Part shown: one piece after another, positions 18,480 to 26,148 of the stretch
Layout of the letters: each line of letters begins with the position of its first letter
How positions within the stretch are numbered: position 1 is the first letter of the stretch
NCBI RefSeq assembly: GCF_020075705.1
Contig: NZ_JAIQUM010000001.1
Location: forward strand, 162,390 to 226,389
Origin: Metabacillus rhizolycopersici
Lineage (GTDB): Bacteria; Bacillota; Bacilli; Bacillales; Bacillaceae
Direction: 5' to 3'
Length of the DNA stretch: 64,000 bases
Made by a program: the position numbers and the translations under genes
Notes under the pieces: generated by a model
Seen by the model: only the letters and a program-made list of their open reading frames with translations
Told to the model about the DNA's origin: nothing
Database searches by the model: none

Positions 18480-18910
18480 GTTTTTTTTCATTCATTAATG
18501 TATCAAACGAGCAAACACTTGACAAGAAATGTTTTTATTTTTTTTTAAAATCTATCATCTCAGGCAAGAGTAACCTTTCCTTAAGTACTGTAAAGGGCGC
18601 AGCCCAATGAGTAGGGAGGGGGGGAATTGCCTTTTCGCACAGCAAAACACTTGTTTCTACAGCGCAATATTCCTGAACATATTGTTCATTGACAACTGAA
18701 CATAGAAGGTTGCGGAAAGAAAAGAAGCTCTTCCATGTAAAATGTTCAAGCCAACTACAACAGCCGAGGCACACAATTGTGTGAACCCCAATAAGCTGTA
18801 AAAGAAGTCCCAACGGCAAGACCAATGGGATAGAGGGGGGTGTTTATCGCACACCATTGTGTCAACTCCACTAGCGTTAAGCGTTCAAAAATGTTCGATA
18901 CGTTAGAAAA
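18480..18910. other. gene-free, unusual region between ccpC and dapH
   Basis: In B. subtilis the flavodoxin genes ykuN-ykuO-ykuP occupy this place; none is present. The sequence is richer in GC than its flanks, has G/C runs (seven G at about 18618, six G near 18835) and repeated CACAC(A/C)ATTGTGT motifs at 18770-18782 and 18849-18861. Two overlapping minus-strand frames of 96 and 66 codons exist, hydrophobic and rich in Cys and Trp, without good ribosome binding sites. They are not accepted as genes. Confidence 0.5.
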
Positions 18911-19801
18911 TTAAGTGGCGGGAGTATTCATACTTTGACTAAATTCCTTTGCAATATCTAAAAAGGCTTTCACCTGTTTTAATTTAAACGAGGATTCAAA
19001 CCCCAATAGCCAAGTGTCCCTTTCAAGCGGTTTGCCATTTTCATCGAGCAGTGGAATTTTGTAAATATCTCGCTCCTCTTCCTTTAAAGTAACAGATGGT
19101 AATATTGCATAACCAATACCATTGTATACCATCTGTTTACATGTTTCGATCTGATCTACAATAATTGTTCGTTTAGGAGTTGTGTGGAATTTACGGTGCC
19201 ACCACTCTTGAATTTCTTGATAATATGTTGAGTCGCTCTTAAATTGTATAAATGGTCTTTCTGTATGTAAAACATCTTCTATTTTTCTTATTTCTGTGTC
19301 CACTAGATAAAGAGTATCCGTAAGGAGGTGCTCTTTAATCCCTTTCCACTCGGGATCTCCTCGAATAATTCCAATATGGACATGATCTTCATACATACTT
19401 TTTAGAATTTCACTACTCCAGCCAGTAATAAGCGAGATTTTCGCATGTGGGTACTTTCTAACATATATTTTTAAAACCTCTGGAAGCCAATTCTGACCTA
19501 CGATTGACGCTACTGCAAGCTTTAACGTTCCATGTACCTCTCCTTCTAATTCTAAAATTTGTTCTCTGACCTTTTCTTCTTTTAAAACAACTTCTCGAGC
19601 AAAGGAAATTACCTTTTCTCCAGCGGGAGTTAAAGATAGGCCCTTTTGTGATCGAATAAAAATCTGAAATCCCCATGATTTTTCTATTGATTGCAGTCTT
19701 TGCGAGAGCGCCGGTTGTGAAACAAACAATCGTTCCGATGCTTTCCTCATATTCTTCTCCTCTGATAAAACGACTAGGATACGTAGTTCTGACGTTTGCA
19801 T
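18911..19801 (-). CDS. ccpC: LysR-family transcriptional regulator CcpC
   Basis: A 296-residue LysR regulator with an N-terminal winged helix-turn-helix (FVSQPALSQRLQSIEK near residue 27-42) and a C-terminal effector domain. B. subtilis CcpC represses citB and citZ and responds to citrate. The identification rests on overall similarity and on the position between dapH and ykuL, which is the B. subtilis arrangement minus ykuN-P. CAGGTG lies seven bases before the ATG. Monocistronic. Confidence 0.85.
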   Translation of the reverse strand: MQTSELRILVVLSEEKNMRKASERLFVSQPALSQRLQSIEKSWGFQIFIRSQKGLSLTPAGEKVISFAREVVLKEEKVREQILELEGEVHGTLKLAVASIVGQNWLPEVLKIYVRKYPHAKISLITGWSSEILKSMYEDHVHIGIIRGDPEWKGIKEHLLTDTLYLVDTEIRKIEDVLHTERPFIQFKSDSTYYQEIQEWWHRKFHTTPKRTIIVDQIETCKQMVYNGIGYAILPSVTLKEEERDIYKIPLLDENGKPLERDTWLLGFESSFKLKQVKAFLDIAKEFSQSMNTPAT

Positions 19802-19966
19802 GACAAAACACCTGCTTCTTAATAAGTTTATCCTTATACAATTCGATCATTTGATTTTCCCTTTTAAATGATATGATAAGGATGTATTAGCGTTTTGTAA
19901 ACGAGATAATCCATTCCAGGATAGTTTGCGGAAGGCAAAGACACTTTCACTAGTCAACAAAACTAA

Positions 19967-20040
19967 GGAACAAAAGCGCTGGAGCTAGATGTCGTGCACT
20001 TATCCACAGTACAATAATTTTACAGTACGCTATAACATAA
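19967..20040 (+). repeat. family A repeat, copy 5: hairpin deleted, DnaA-box extension retained
   Basis: GGAACAAAAGCGCTGGAGCTAGATGTCGTGC joins the left edge of the element directly to its right edge, so the whole hairpin is missing. The extension carries TTATCCACA at 20000-20008. Confidence 0.75.
20000..20008 (+). promoter_or_regulatory. perfect DnaA-box sequence within repeat copy 5
   Basis: TTATCCACA, identical to the DnaA-box consensus. Part of the shared 3' extension of family A. Confidence 0.6.
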
Positions 20041-20042
20041 AA

Positions 20043-20081
20043 AAACGATATTAATGAAGATTCCACCTCATTAACATCGTT
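20043..20081 (-). terminator. terminator of ykuL
   Basis: Stem AAACGATGTTAATGA / TCATTAATATCGTTT (one mismatch) followed by T residues on the minus strand, 30 bp beyond the stop. Confidence 0.85.
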
Positions 20082-20111
20082 TCAGTACAATTTATCCGCC
20101 ACCACAATTGA

Positions 20112-20546
20112 TTATTGTTCCATCCGTTTTTTTAATTGTTTTAATATTGCTCTTCTTGTAAATATTCCTTCAAAAACATTCTCGGCATTTTGAACACATA
20201 CAAAAGAATGATTCACAACAAGATCAAGTCCTTTTTCCAACTTATCATGTAAATTCAATCTAGGAATACTTGTATTCATCACTTCTTCTACTTTAATATT
20301 TTCCAATTTTTCAAATTCAATCCGTTCTAGTCCAAAAATATTTTCCATGATTACCGTCATACTTATTAATCCATGGAGCTTGAATGTTGGATCTAATACA
20401 GGGATAGCAGTATACCCTGTTTTTGTTAGTACAAGCAAAGCATGCTCTAAATTGTTACCAACTTGCACGTGTGCAACCTTATCCCCTGGTATCATTAATT
20501 CTTGTATCGGAATATTCATTAAATCACCGTCTTCGAAACTATGCAT
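20112..20546 (-). CDS. darB: CBS-domain c-di-AMP-binding protein YkuL (DarB/CbpB)
   Basis: A 144-residue protein made of two CBS motifs (about residues 10-65 and 80-140). The stretch VAHVQVGNNLEHALLVLTKT is shared with B. subtilis YkuL. That protein (DarB; CbpB in Listeria) binds cyclic di-AMP and, when unbound, stimulates the (p)ppGpp synthetase Rel and pyruvate carboxylase. The start at 20546 has GAGAGG ten bases upstream; a second ATG nine codons in has weaker spacing. Adjacent to abbA and ykuK as in B. subtilis. Confidence 0.93.
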   Translation of the reverse strand: MHSFEDGDLMNIPIQELMIPGDKVAHVQVGNNLEHALLVLTKTGYTAIPVLDPTFKLHGLISMTVIMENIFGLERIEFEKLENIKVEEVMNTSIPRLNLHDKLEKGLDLVVNHSFVCVQNAENVFEGIFTRRAILKQLKKRMEQ

Positions 20547-20786
20547 AGTTGTTCTTCCTCTCTAAAAAAACATTGTCTAAACCACTTAAGCTGATAAAGA
20601 GGTTATTTAGCAAGACTTATCGGATCAATACTCCCCAACTTTCTTAGAATCAGTGGTAAATTATCCTATTCTATCATAACATAAAGCCAATCAGTTATTA
20701 TATGAAAACGCTTAATTTTTTATTAAAATGCCAAATTCTCCATTTTTTTTAGCTGCTATTCCTATAAATTACAATTTTGAAATAAA
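20547..20786. other. intergenic region between ykuL and abbA
   Basis: AT-rich, no gene found; contains the ykuL promoter region. Nothing else recognised. Confidence 0.5.
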
Positions 20787-20814
20787 AAAATGATACCCTG
20801 TTGAGTATCTCATT
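20787..20814 (-). terminator. terminator of abbA
   Basis: Minus-strand ATGAGATAC / GTATCAT stem followed by TTTTTTTAT, 65 bp after the abbA stop. Confidence 0.7.
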
Positions 20815-20878
20815 TAACAATCATTATGACCAATTTTAATTAACTATATTTTACATCTATCTTCTAATATGTAATCTT

Positions 20879-21067
20879 TTATTTTTGCCTGAATCGATCA
20901 TATAACGAAACCAACTGACGATAAGTATCTTTATCCACACTTTTTTCACCTGATTCAATATCATTTAATTCACTACTAATAATTTCGATTTCATAATGTT
21001 GATTAAACAAAACTTCAAGTAGTATTTTTTGATCATCAGATGTTAATTTCTCAATTTCATTTTCCAT
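20879..21067 (-). CDS. abbA: AbrB antirepressor AbbA
   Basis: A 62-residue protein similar to B. subtilis AbbA (formerly YkzF), which binds the transition-state repressor AbrB and keeps it off DNA at the onset of sporulation. Shared features are the leucine-rich start (DDQKILLEVLFNQHYEIE), SSELNDIESG and the ending YRQLVSLYDRFR. The frame extends to 21091, but ATG at 21067 follows AGGAGGG by five bases and gives the expected length. It lies 44 bp after ykuK and before ykuL, exactly as in B. subtilis. Confidence 0.88.
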   Translation of the reverse strand: MENEIEKLTSDDQKILLEVLFNQHYEIEIISSELNDIESGEKSVDKDTYRQLVSLYDRFRQK

Positions 21068-21111
21068 ACGAACCCTCCTGCTTAACCTCATGTACCTAAT
21101 TCAAGAAAATA

Positions 21112-21630
21112 TTACTTTGTATATCGATTGGCATAGCTGAAAGCAGTATAAGACTCTGGTTTAATTTTAGCCTCGATTCCCATAGCTTCAATCCTACCCG
21201 TCATTTCCTGAATTAATTCCTTTGTCATGCCCTTTCTGCCAATATCCAGATGGATTTCAAAAAGTAGATCTGCTCCTTCATCTGCAAATGGTATTAATAA
21301 ATCAGAAATTTCAACTAAATATTTTGTAATAAAATAATAAGCCACTTCTTGACTAAGCGCCGTTTCCATTGAAATCTTTTCTCGCACACTAAAGATAGGT
21401 CGTTTCACACTATGGCACTTTAAGCATCCCCATGCGCCTTTCCCCTTCCGATGAAGATGAATGGCAGTTATAAATTTCGTCTCATTTTGATGAACATGAG
21501 AATCCGATCCAATTGATAATACATACTCTGATCGTGGATCTTTTTGAATAAAGCCTTTTATATGCTCAATGACTGCTTGAAAAGAAATTTGTTTTTCAGA
21601 GAGATTATAAAAGGTAAAAGATTCGGTCAT
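21112..21630 (-). CDS. ykuK: ribonuclease H-like YkuK family protein
   Basis: A 172-residue protein of the DUF458/YkuK family, predicted to have a ribonuclease H-like fold. It contains YVLSIGSDSHVH near residue 37, where Asp and His could contribute to a metal site, and LLFEIHLDIGRKG. Biochemical role unknown. AAGGAG precedes the ATG by seven bases. It is followed after 44 bp by abbA and may be cotranscribed with it. Confidence 0.9.
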   Translation of the reverse strand: MTESFTFYNLSEKQISFQAVIEHIKGFIQKDPRSEYVLSIGSDSHVHQNETKFITAIHLHRKGKGAWGCLKCHSVKRPIFSVREKISMETALSQEVAYYFITKYLVEISDLLIPFADEGADLLFEIHLDIGRKGMTKELIQEMTGRIEAMGIEAKIKPESYTAFSYANRYTK

Positions 21631-21894
21631 ATCACAACTCCTTCTCAGTAATTTCTATTCACTTTCATTTAACATAGTAAAATCCCCCTTATTAAATATA
21701 TGTCTTATGCAAGCCAAATTATGAACAATTTATTTCGTTCAAATTTGGTACGCACCGATTAGTCTTATTTGTTTCGCTACTATCTCAGTAAAGCACCTAT
21801 TCAAGATCAATGTTACCTATTATTGACACACATTCGTTCGAATTAAACATTTTCTTGAGCAAAAGCGATACTCACTTAAAATTCTTATTATGTA

Positions 21895-22070
21895 AGGAAC
21901 AAAAGCGCAAGCGCCTTGATCAACCTCGGGCAAATAAGACAATCAGGAATAGAAGATGTTTTTCACCTTCAATTCCTGATTAGCTATAGAACCTAGAGGG
22001 GCCGGACGCTTGCGCTGGATGTCGTGCACTTATCCACAGTACAAGAATTTTATAATTTCCTAAACGACTA
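21895..22070 (+). repeat. family A repeat, copy 6, full length with DnaA-box extension
   Basis: GGAACAAAAGCGCAAGCGCC, CCTCGGGCAAATAAGAC, arms AATCAGGAAT / ATTCCTGATT, GGGGCCGGACGCTTGCGCTGG and an extension with TTATCCACA (22030-22038) and ATTTTATAATTTCC. The best reference copy in the window. Confidence 0.92.
22030..22038 (+). promoter_or_regulatory. perfect DnaA-box sequence within repeat copy 6
   Basis: TTATCCACA in the conserved 3' extension. Confidence 0.6.
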
Positions 22071-22072
22071 AA

Positions 22073-22104
22073 AAAATAGCCATGCCTAATAGGCATGACT
22101 ATTC
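22073..22104 (-). terminator. terminator overlapping the stop of the zinc-ribbon gene
   Basis: Minus strand AATAGTCATGCC / GGCATGGCTATT with loop TATT, then a run of seven T. The 5' arm begins inside the stop codon. Confidence 0.85.
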
Positions 22105-22251
22105 TCCTTTACTCGTCTCAATATTTCGAATGGATTCATGGCAATGAGCACAGGTAAAGATAACATTTTGATTAGATTGTGCTGTTAATGATTTAGTCAG
22201 TGGTTGCTGTACTTGACAAAACGGACAAATTACCTTTAGGTCTTTTCTCAT
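22099..22251 (-). CDS. 50-residue zinc-ribbon protein
   Basis: A short protein of 50 residues with two CXXC pairs: CPFC at residues 9-12 and CAHC at residues 34-37, spaced as in a single zinc ribbon. It begins MRKDLKVICPFCQ. AGGGAGG lies five bases before the ATG. It has its own strong terminator overlapping the stop, which supports it being a real gene. Family not recognised; such ribbons may bind nucleic acid or protein. It lies between ykuK and ykuJ. Confidence 0.75.
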   Translation of the reverse strand: MRKDLKVICPFCQVQQPLTKSLTAQSNQNVIFTCAHCHESIRNIETSKGE

Positions 22252-22351
22252 TTTGCCTCCCTAATTGTCTTGAATTATCTGTAAGTAATTCTCTTACTTC
22301 AATTCTAAGTGTATAGAAAGAAGTCTTGTGCGACTAGGGTGTCTCCGATAA

Positions 22352-22395
22352 GTTCAACTAATCATCAATGAAAATCCACTGATGATTAGTTGAAC
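22352..22395 (-). terminator. terminator of ykuJ
   Basis: A 16 bp perfect inverted repeat, GTTCAACTAATCATCA / TGATGATTAGTTGAAC, immediately before the ykuJ stop side at 22397. Confidence 0.85.
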
Positions 22396-22396
22396 A

Positions 22397-22633
22397 TTAT
22401 TGGAGAAGATCAAAGATTTCCATTGCTATCATATCAATATTATCAAATTGATATGACTGTGGTTTTTCTCCCTTTTGATAAACCTCTAACTCATATGTGT
22501 TACTCTTATCAAAGTATTTTACACTACAACGCTTTTCTCCTTCTACCTCAAAAAAACGTTGAAAAGGCTCACCTGATTCTGCATTTTCTTGCAAATTTTG
22601 TAATCTTGTAATGATACCTAAAAGCTGTGACAT
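22397..22633 (-). CDS. ykuJ: YkuJ family protein (DUF1797)
   Basis: A 78-residue protein similar to B. subtilis YkuJ, whose function is unknown. It contains RFFEVEGEKRCSVKYFDKS and a C-terminal YQFDNIDMIAMEIFDLLQ. No membrane segment or signal peptide. A GGGGGAAAT ribosome site precedes the ATG. Its position next to the FsrA-like RNA locus and ykuI follows B. subtilis. Confidence 0.9.
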   Translation of the reverse strand: MSQLLGIITRLQNLQENAESGEPFQRFFEVEGEKRCSVKYFDKSNTYELEVYQKGEKPQSYQFDNIDMIAMEIFDLLQ

Positions 22634-22962
22634 TTTTATTTCCCCCTACCGGAAGAGTTAACGTAATAACTGATTCCTTAGAATTAATATATTTTACTCT
22701 ACCATACATTCTATCCACTAAACAACGATTCAATAATCAGTATCTTTACTTTGTGCTTTTTCAATTTTACACTATGTATAAAAAGATTACCAAATAAAAT
22801 TCCGATGTCACCTTGACCCTCGAAAATAAAAGAACCAACCATTCAATTGTGAAAATAGCCCTTACTATTGTAACACATATTCATTTGTTTCATGCATGTA
22901 GTGTAAAATTACTTTTTGAAAAAAGTCGAAAAGATTTACAGCCTGCCTAGTTATCGACTAAA

Positions 22963-23000
22963 AACAAAAAAAGCTTAGTGACCAGCCAAGCTTTTTTTGT
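22963..23000 (-). terminator. terminator of the FsrA-like RNA
   Basis: AAAAAAAGCTT / AAGCTTTTTTT around GGCTGGTCACT; the T run follows on the minus strand. Confidence 0.85.
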
Positions 23001-23117
23001 TTCTATTAAAAGGGGGTTTGGGAAAACATGAGTTTAAGACCAATCAAATTCCTAACGTTACGTGTCTACATACATATGAATAGTATGGGACAAGAAATCA
23101 ATTGATTATCTTTCTCA
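22963..23117 (-). ncRNA. fsrA: probable Fur-regulated small RNA, FsrA-like
   Basis: A strong minus-strand promoter (TTGACA, 17 bp, TATCAT) overlaps a perfect Fur box and is followed about 120-150 nt later by an intrinsic terminator, with no credible reading frame between. Just before the terminator the transcript has the C-rich stretch TTTTCCCAAACCCCCTTTTA, the kind of unpaired C-rich region by which FsrA pairs with Shine-Dalgarno regions of iron-protein messages. The location between ykuI and ykuJ is where, from memory, B. subtilis fsrA lies. The deduced RNA is longer than FsrA (about 84 nt), so the 5' end may differ. An extra gene for a secreted protein lies between it and ykuI here. Confidence 0.72.
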
Positions 23118-23123
23118 TTTATA

Positions 23124-23152
23124 ATGATAATGATTATCAATTTCGTTGTCAA
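23124..23152 (-). promoter_or_regulatory. promoter with perfect Fur box
   Basis: TTGACA at 23147-23152, TATCAT at 23124-23129, spacer 17. TGATAATGATTATCA (23125-23139) is an exact 7-1-7 Fur box over the -10 and spacer, as expected for iron-dependent repression. Confidence 0.85.
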
Positions 23153-23210
23153 TACTTTTCTTACTTTTTGTGATAAAATCGAGTAACGTTTCTCTCACTT
23201 TCGAAATCAT

Positions 23211-23966
23211 TCAATGAATGGCTACTCTTTTTGCTAGATAGTAATCATTAAAAATGCTTTTTGATTGCATTCCATATGTACGAACAAAAAACACTTTATA
23301 TAAATCTTTAAAGGACTGATTACCTTCTAATGAGGCATGATTAAGACCTAGCACTTGCTTAAATGGCGCATAATCTTTTGAGGTATTTTCTGTATTTAAA
23401 AGTCCCGTTTGATAAAACTCATTCCCCCCTATTTGTAACTTAAATTCTTCTAGTAATATTGTTTTTTCTCTAACGAAATCTTGATGTTTTACTTCATTTT
23501 CAATCGAGTAAATCTTCCAGCCTTTTGATGTATTATGCATTTTCACCACTTCATAATGATCACTATAAGTTACGGGCCCTTCTGAAGAAGCAGGAAAGAA
23601 TTCAGAGACTATGCGTTCGCTTCCATGTTCAAACACTTTCGTATTTTCATCGTACGTAAAAAATGGAATCGTATACATCGGAAAGTCCGTACCATACACA
23701 ATGAATTGATCATCAAGAGCATGAACATTTTCTTTCATATACTTTTCAATAAAATCATTCTCGAAATAAGTTGATAAAATTCGCTTAATCTCCTCCTTTG
23801 ATCTTGCTGTCTCCGTCAATGAAACTTGTGAATCAAATGCATTCTGTATATGCCTCAAAACTGTTTCTCGGGAAGATCCCTCAAGTTCATCCGCAAATGC
23901 TTGCATAGAAAATAATAAGGACGTAATACACAGGAATAGACTAATAAGCAAACTTTTTCGTACCAT
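23211..23966 (-). CDS. secreted protein of unknown function
   Basis: A 251-residue protein with a clear Sec signal peptide (MVRKSLLISLFLCI...AFA, cleavage likely before DELEG). The mature part has no motif I can identify with certainty; parts such as ETVLRHIQNAFDSQVSL and TYSDHYEVVKM suggest an exported Bacillus DUF family (possibly DUF3993), stated with low confidence. The frame opens at TTG 24005; ATG at 23966 is preferred because AAAGGA lies eight bases before it and the signal peptide begins there. Sits between ykuI and the FsrA-like RNA, not a B. subtilis arrangement. Confidence 0.75.
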   Translation of the reverse strand: MVRKSLLISLFLCITSLLFSMQAFADELEGSSRETVLRHIQNAFDSQVSLTETARSKEEIKRILSTYFENDFIEKYMKENVHALDDQFIVYGTDFPMYTIPFFTYDENTKVFEHGSERIVSEFFPASSEGPVTYSDHYEVVKMHNTSKGWKIYSIENEVKHQDFVREKTILLEEFKLQIGGNEFYQTGLLNTENTSKDYAPFKQVLGLNHASLEGNQSFKDLYKVFFVRTYGMQSKSIFNDYYLAKRVAIH

Positions 23967-24112
23967 ATAACTCATCCTTTCTTCTCTTTCCGATATTATG
24001 GACAAGTATTCTATTTTATTTTACCAATTTTTTCATTACAAATATTCAACAATAGTTCGTAAAATTATCTAATAAAGCGACAGTATGTTTATTCAATCTA
24101 CATTTATTTACG

Positions 24113-24141
24113 ACAAAAAGCAGCGGATCAAATACCGCTGC
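24113..24141 (-). terminator. terminator of ykuI
   Basis: Minus strand GCAGCGG / CCGCTGC with an eight-base loop followed by TTTTTGTCG, 80 bp after the stop. Confidence 0.85.
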
Positions 24142-24222
24142 TACGTAGATTTCGAAGCGATTAAGTAAAATGAGACTACCACCAGTAGGGATTTTCTTTT
24201 CCCCCTTACATAAAGGGTCACT

Positions 24223-25440
24223 TTATAATAATCCTTCTTGTTCATATAAAAACTCATACGATAAATCTATAAATAGATAGTGATTCTGGTTTAAAGGATA
24301 TGAAAATGTTCTGATCAAATCACCTTTTTCAATATCACTATAAACATCACTTAGAAATCCTTTTTTATCGGTACGCATTTTGAAGATATTTGCCAAGAAA
24401 TACGGACGCCAACTCCAATTCCTCAAAAAGTATTGTGGCTGTATTTCCCACTTTTCACGCTTAAAGATGTTCACCGATTGTTGAAAACCATCTTCATCAC
24501 AAATATAAATTCTAAAGCAACAGTCATCTAATTGAATAGAAAGCTCCTCTAATAATTGATTGTAATCAACATATTGCTTACCAATTTTCGTTATAAGATA
24601 ATGAATTCGTTGATGAAAATTTTCTGTAAAACGATAGAGTCTTTCAAGTTTCCTTTTTTCTGTTGAAATATAATGCTGAAACTCTTCCTTTAACATGTCT
24701 TTACGATCATCCCGGCTAACAAATTGTCGCTTTGGCTTAGCTAATAAATAGCCCTGATAGTATCTACCACCGTTTTTCCATGCGTATTGAAGCTGAAAAT
24801 CGACTTCAATATCTTCATATAAAAGAGTGGCACCTATTTTCCTCGCTAACAATGAAATTGAATATAATACATCATAATAAGATTGAAGCGGTGATGATAG
24901 GCGTAATGGATGTAAATCAATTTTTAAAATATCAGGTGATAGTATTCCAATTCGATCTAAATTACTACTAGCCTTACCAATATTATCAATCGCAATTTTT
25001 ATGCCATATGTTCGATAATATGTTAAAAGATGATAGAGTTGATCTACATCTCCCTTAAAATCATGCTCAGTAATCTCCAACACAACTTGCTCGAGTTTTA
25101 ACCCAGTTTTCTGCTTTTCTATTAACAATTGAAGAAAGCTCTCCCCATGATCAATCATTAATAAATTCGCATTTCGATTGATAAAAAGATAAAGTTCAGA
25201 ATCCTGCAACTGCAAAAATTCTTCGATGGCATAATGTAAAAGATAATCATCCACTTCAATCCGATACTCGTCTGGAACATTTTCATCTTGAAAAAATGGC
25301 CCTAAACTTTGAATAACATCATTTAGTTGAATTCTACCTAAAACCTCATAGCCGATTACCAATTGCTCATCCGCGCTAAAAATTGCTTGGTAATATGGAA
25401 ATACCTTATCCAAGTTTGTCATTATATCAAGTGGATCCAT
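24223..25440 (-). CDS. ykuI: EAL-domain protein YkuI
   Basis: A 405-residue protein: an EAL domain (about 1-250) followed by the YkuI C-terminal PAS-like domain (about 265-400). The signature reads YEVLGR rather than EAL, keeping the Glu. Downstream motifs ITEHDF, IAIDNIGKASSN and YEDIE correspond to EAL metal and substrate positions. B. subtilis YkuI binds cyclic di-GMP, but phosphodiesterase activity has not been clearly shown. AAGGAG lies six bases before the ATG. Near-identical domain layout and the neighbour ykuJ support the name. Confidence 0.93.
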   Translation of the reverse strand: MDPLDIMTNLDKVFPYYQAIFSADEQLVIGYEVLGRIQLNDVIQSLGPFFQDENVPDEYRIEVDDYLLHYAIEEFLQLQDSELYLFINRNANLLMIDHGESFLQLLIEKQKTGLKLEQVVLEITEHDFKGDVDQLYHLLTYYRTYGIKIAIDNIGKASSNLDRIGILSPDILKIDLHPLRLSSPLQSYYDVLYSISLLARKIGATLLYEDIEVDFQLQYAWKNGGRYYQGYLLAKPKRQFVSRDDRKDMLKEEFQHYISTEKRKLERLYRFTENFHQRIHYLITKIGKQYVDYNQLLEELSIQLDDCCFRIYICDEDGFQQSVNIFKREKWEIQPQYFLRNWSWRPYFLANIFKMRTDKKGFLSDVYSDIEKGDLIRTFSYPLNQNHYLFIDLSYEFLYEQEGLL

Positions 25441-26021
25441 TGCAATCTCCTTCTTATTATCTTTCTATTGCTTGCATGAAAGGAAATATGGACGAAACGT
25501 CTTAACTTCGATTAATCTAAATCAATTTAGATAAAAAATCCAATAATATCAGCAACCTTTATTATTTTGCTGCTGTCATATCACAGGATTGAAATTGTAT
25601 TTATGCAATACAATTTCCCCTTCAAAGTACAATAAGACAATAAAACGCCATTTGTATGATTATACCATATTCGAATGAAAGTCAGGTGAACAAAGCGATT
25701 AGAAATTGAATTTGAACGATTACATAGCAAACTTACCGAGGGCTATTATTGAGACATTATTATAAAAAGTCAATTAGATGACATCTTTGATTTTCAATAG
25801 AAGTCATAATTTAAACCATGATATACTACTATATAAGGTAATATTCTGATTTTCTATTAATCTCATATCCAAATTCGTACGGTATCGAATCATCAATTCA
25901 AAACTAAAGTAAGACTTCCCTTAGCCAGTAGAGGCAGTTTATCAAAAAACGGATTATATCATTGACATCCTATGTTTGGGTTATTCTACACGTAATTATG
26001 ATAATACGAGACTTACCTTTA
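25441..26021. other. intergenic region between divergent ykuI and ykuE
   Basis: About 580 bp of AT-rich sequence without a convincing reading frame. B. subtilis has ykuF, ykuG and ykuH here; all are missing. Nothing else recognised. Confidence 0.5.
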
Positions 26022-26107
26022 ACTTTACGTGTAGTTATCCCATCTATCTTCTATGTTCCTTCTGAATCATGAGATGGGAGATTTATTGCCTGTTATGAAT
26101 GGAATAA
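26022..26107 (+). repeat. family B dispersed repeat, copy 1
   Basis: Contains TTTACGTGTAGTTATCCCATCT, then ATCATGAGATGGGAG and TTGCCTGTTATGAATGGAATAAA. The CCCATCT/AGATGGG parts pair, as do TACGTGTAG and the CTGTTA part loosely. Lies 40 bp upstream of ykuE. Confidence 0.6.
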
Positions 26108-26148
26108 AGGGATTTCTGGAATAAATTAATGGAGAATGGTTGGAAAAC

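Noticed and set aside
18535..18857. Two overlapping minus-strand frames of 96 and 66 codons
   Set aside because: No Shine-Dalgarno sequence, odd Cys/Trp-rich composition, mutual overlap; described as an unexplained region instead.
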